Assembly: GCA_051010095.1 (NCBI GenBank)
Contig: JBPCVX010000205.1
Span: forward strand, 1 to 7,131
Origin: CAJQND01 sp051010095
Lineage (GTDB): Bacteria; Pseudomonadota; Alphaproteobacteria; Rhizobiales; CAJQND01
Direction of reading: 5' to 3'
Length of the DNA: 7,131 bases
Shown here: positions 5,457 to 7,131 of the stretch, piece by piece
How positions within the stretch are numbered: the stretch's first letter is position 1
Layout: each line of letters starts with the position of its first letter
Translations under genes and position numbers: made by a program
The notes under the pieces: model-generated
Database searches by the model: none
Told to the model about the DNA's origin: nothing
Seen by the model: the letters and a program-made list of their open reading frames with translations, nothing else

Positions 5457-5529
5457 GTCAAATCAGGGGTAGCGACTCCGTTCAAGGTGCGTTAAAAGCC
5501 TGCAGTTTCAAGCAGCATCAGCGCACTCT

Positions 5530-7131
5530 ATGCCAAAAAGAACAGACATTTCGTCCATCCTGATCATTGGGGCCGGACCGATTGTTATCGGCCAGGCCTG
5601 CGAATTTGATTATTCCGGAACGCAAGCCTGCAAGGCGCTGCGAGAAGAGGGATACCGGATCATTCTGGTGAACTCGAACCCAGCTACGATCATGACCGAT
5701 CCTGATTTGGCGGACGCCACATACGTGGAACCCATTACGCCAGATGTCGTTGCCCGCATTATTGAAAAAGAACGCCCCGACGCGCTTCTCCCTACCATGG
5801 GCGGCCAAACGGCGCTTAACTGTGCTCTATCTTTGCGCAAAATGGGTGTGCTTGATGAATTTGGCGTCGAGATGATTGGCGCGCGCGCTGAGGCAATCGA
5901 CAAAGCGGAAGACCGCGATCTCTTCCGTGAGGCCATGCGCAAGATCAAGCTCGATACGCCCAAGTCCGCCTTTGTTAACAATTCAGAGCTGAAAACACAG
6001 TTCAAATCCCAGCGCGCCGAGGGTATTGCCCAAGTCGAAGCTGCACACAGCAACGAAAAAGAGCGCAAAGCTGCTCTTAATCAGTTCCGTAAAGAATGGG
6101 AATCGACTGAGCTTCCCAGGCGTGAAGAATATCGCCTACGTGCGCAATTGCAGGCGCTTGAAGCCTATAAAGTAACAGGCTTGCCAGCCATTGTGCGTCC
6201 CTCCTTTACCCTTGGTGGCCAAGGCGGCGGTATCGCCTACACCCTTGAAGAGCTTTACGACCTTGTGCTTTCCGGCGTTGAAGCATCGCCCACCGACGAA
6301 GTGTTGGTAGAAGAAAGCGTTTTAGGCTGGAAAGAGTTTGAAATGGAGGTGGTGCGCGACAAAGACGATAACTGCATCATCATTTGCTCCATTGAAAATA
6401 TCGACCCTATGGGCGTGCACACAGGTGATTCCATTACTGTTGCCCCTGCCCTCACTTTGACAGACAAAGAATACCAGATCATGCGCAATGCCTCGATTGC
6501 GGTGTTGCGTGAAATTGGTGTGGAAACCGGCGGGTCTAACGTTCAGTTTGCCGTGAATCCTGAGGATGGACGGCTCGTGGTGATCGAGATGAACCCGCGT
6601 GTATCGCGTTCATCTGCGCTTGCTTCTAAGGCGACCGGGTTCCCGATTGCCAAAATCGCTGCCAAGCTTGCGGTTGGTTATACGCTGGATGAACTCGAGA
6701 ACGACATTACCGGCGGCGCAACGCCTGCCTCATTCGAGCCAACGATAGACTATGTCGTCACAAAAATTCCTCGCTTTGCCTTTGAAAAGTTCCCAGGTGC
6801 TGAACCCATGCTTTCCACCTCTATGAAATCGGTGGGCGAAGTGATGGCAATCGGCCGCACATTCAAGGAAAGCCTGCAAAAAGCACTACGTGGGTTGGAA
6901 ACTGGCCTCACCGGTCTCGATGAAATCGAGATTGAGGGATATGGCGATGACCCTTCAGAGAACAAGAACGCTATTCGCGCAGCACTTGGCCGCCCAACAC
7001 CGGACCGCTTGCTGAAAGTTGCGCAAGCTCTGCGCCATGGCGCCAGCCAGGAGCAGATCTATGCATCCTGCTTTATCGACCCTTGGTTCCTGTGCGAAAT
7101 TGCTGAGATTATTGATGCTGAACACAGAGTC
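5530..7131 (+). CDS. carB: Carbamoyl-phosphate synthase large subunit, N-terminal half (truncated by window edge)
   Basis: CarB makes carbamoyl phosphate from bicarbonate, CarA-derived ammonia and two ATP. The frame is open to the right edge with 534 codons visible, about half of the protein. The N-terminus, MPKRTDISSILIIGAGPIVI, is nearly the same as in E. coli. The carboxyphosphate domain shows NSNPATIMTDP, PTMGGQTALN, the ATP-grasp glycine loop GGQGGG (229-234) with R223, and metal-site residues Q339, E353 and N355 with R357. Compared with E. coli R169, Q285, E299 and N301, all are shifted by exactly 54. This places a highly charged insertion of about 54 residues between roughly 150 and 215, a feature I associate with alphaproteobacterial CarB. 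The visible part ends in the oligomerisation domain. The ATG at 5530 lacks a good Shine-Dalgarno sequence, but homology fixes it. carA lies about 2.8 kb upstream. Confidence 0.98.
   Translation, partial: MPKRTDISSILIIGAGPIVIGQACEFDYSGTQACKALREEGYRIILVNSNPATIMTDPDLADATYVEPITPDVVARIIEKERPDALLPTMGGQTALNCALSLRKMGVLDEFGVEMIGARAEAIDKAEDRDLFREAMRKIKLDTPKSAFVNNSELKTQFKSQRAEGIAQVEAAHSNEKERKAALNQFRKEWESTELPRREEYRLRAQLQALEAYKVTGLPAIVRPSFTLGGQGGGIAYTLEELYDLVLSGVEASPTDEVLVEESVLGWKEFEMEVVRDKDDNCIIICSIENIDPMGVHTGDSITVAPALTLTDKEYQIMRNASIAVLREIGVETGGSNVQFAVNPEDGRLVVIEMNPRVSRSSALASKATGFPIAKIAAKLAVGYTLDELENDITGGATPASFEPTIDYVVTKIPRFAFEKFPGAEPMLSTSMKSVGEVMAIGRTFKESLQKALRGLETGLTGLDEIEIEGYGDDPSENKNAIRAALGRPTPDRLLKVAQALRHGASQEQIYASCFIDPWFLCEIAEIIDAEHRV

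Overview
The window looks like a chromosomal core region of an alphaproteobacterium, most probably in or near the Hyphomicrobiales (Rhizobiales). The evidence is the gene neighbourhood (dnaG and a GatB/YqeY gene running divergently from carA), a carB with a charged insertion of about 54 residues of the kind I associate with alphaproteobacterial CarB, and protein sequences of that flavour. Base composition is moderate, near 50% GC by eye. I see no mobile element, tRNA, rRNA, CRISPR array or phage gene.

Layout. On the minus strand, 1-672 is the 5' part of dnaG (primase), cut by the window edge, and 788-1252 is a GatB/YqeY-family gene just upstream of it; rpoD may follow dnaG outside the window. 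The 271-bp gap 1253-1523 holds two divergent sigma70-type promoters, one for yqeY and one for carA. carA (1524-2735, plus) is complete. It converges, with a 9-bp gap, on an unrecognised exported-protein gene (2745-3359, minus). That gene is divergent from a ureohydrolase (agmatinase/arginase-fold) gene at 3529-4506. Two small genes for exported proteins follow (4703-4921 and 5118-5456). carB begins at 5530 and runs off the right edge with 534 codons visible.

How the genes relate. CarA and CarB are the two subunits of carbamoyl-phosphate synthase, which feeds both pyrimidine and arginine synthesis. Here they are separated by about 2.8 kb rather than forming a carAB operon, so carB must be expressed separately. 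The ureohydrolase between them acts, by family, on a guanidino compound and so is thematically close to arginine metabolism. However, it lacks two histidines normally found in the active site, so its substrate should not be assumed.

The most interesting non-coding stretch is 4922-5117. It holds a 10-bp perfect long-range helix (4936-4945 with 5003-5012) enclosing smaller hairpins. A strong intrinsic terminator follows (10-bp stem plus T-run, 5037-5080), placed only 37 bp before the second small secreted-protein gene, with carB 73 bp beyond that gene. Part of the first helix is complementary to part of the terminator stem. This is the architecture of an attenuator or riboswitch. An alternative reading is a 3'-UTR-derived small RNA with C-rich, anti-Shine-Dalgarno-like loops. 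Both are inferences from base pairing seen by eye.
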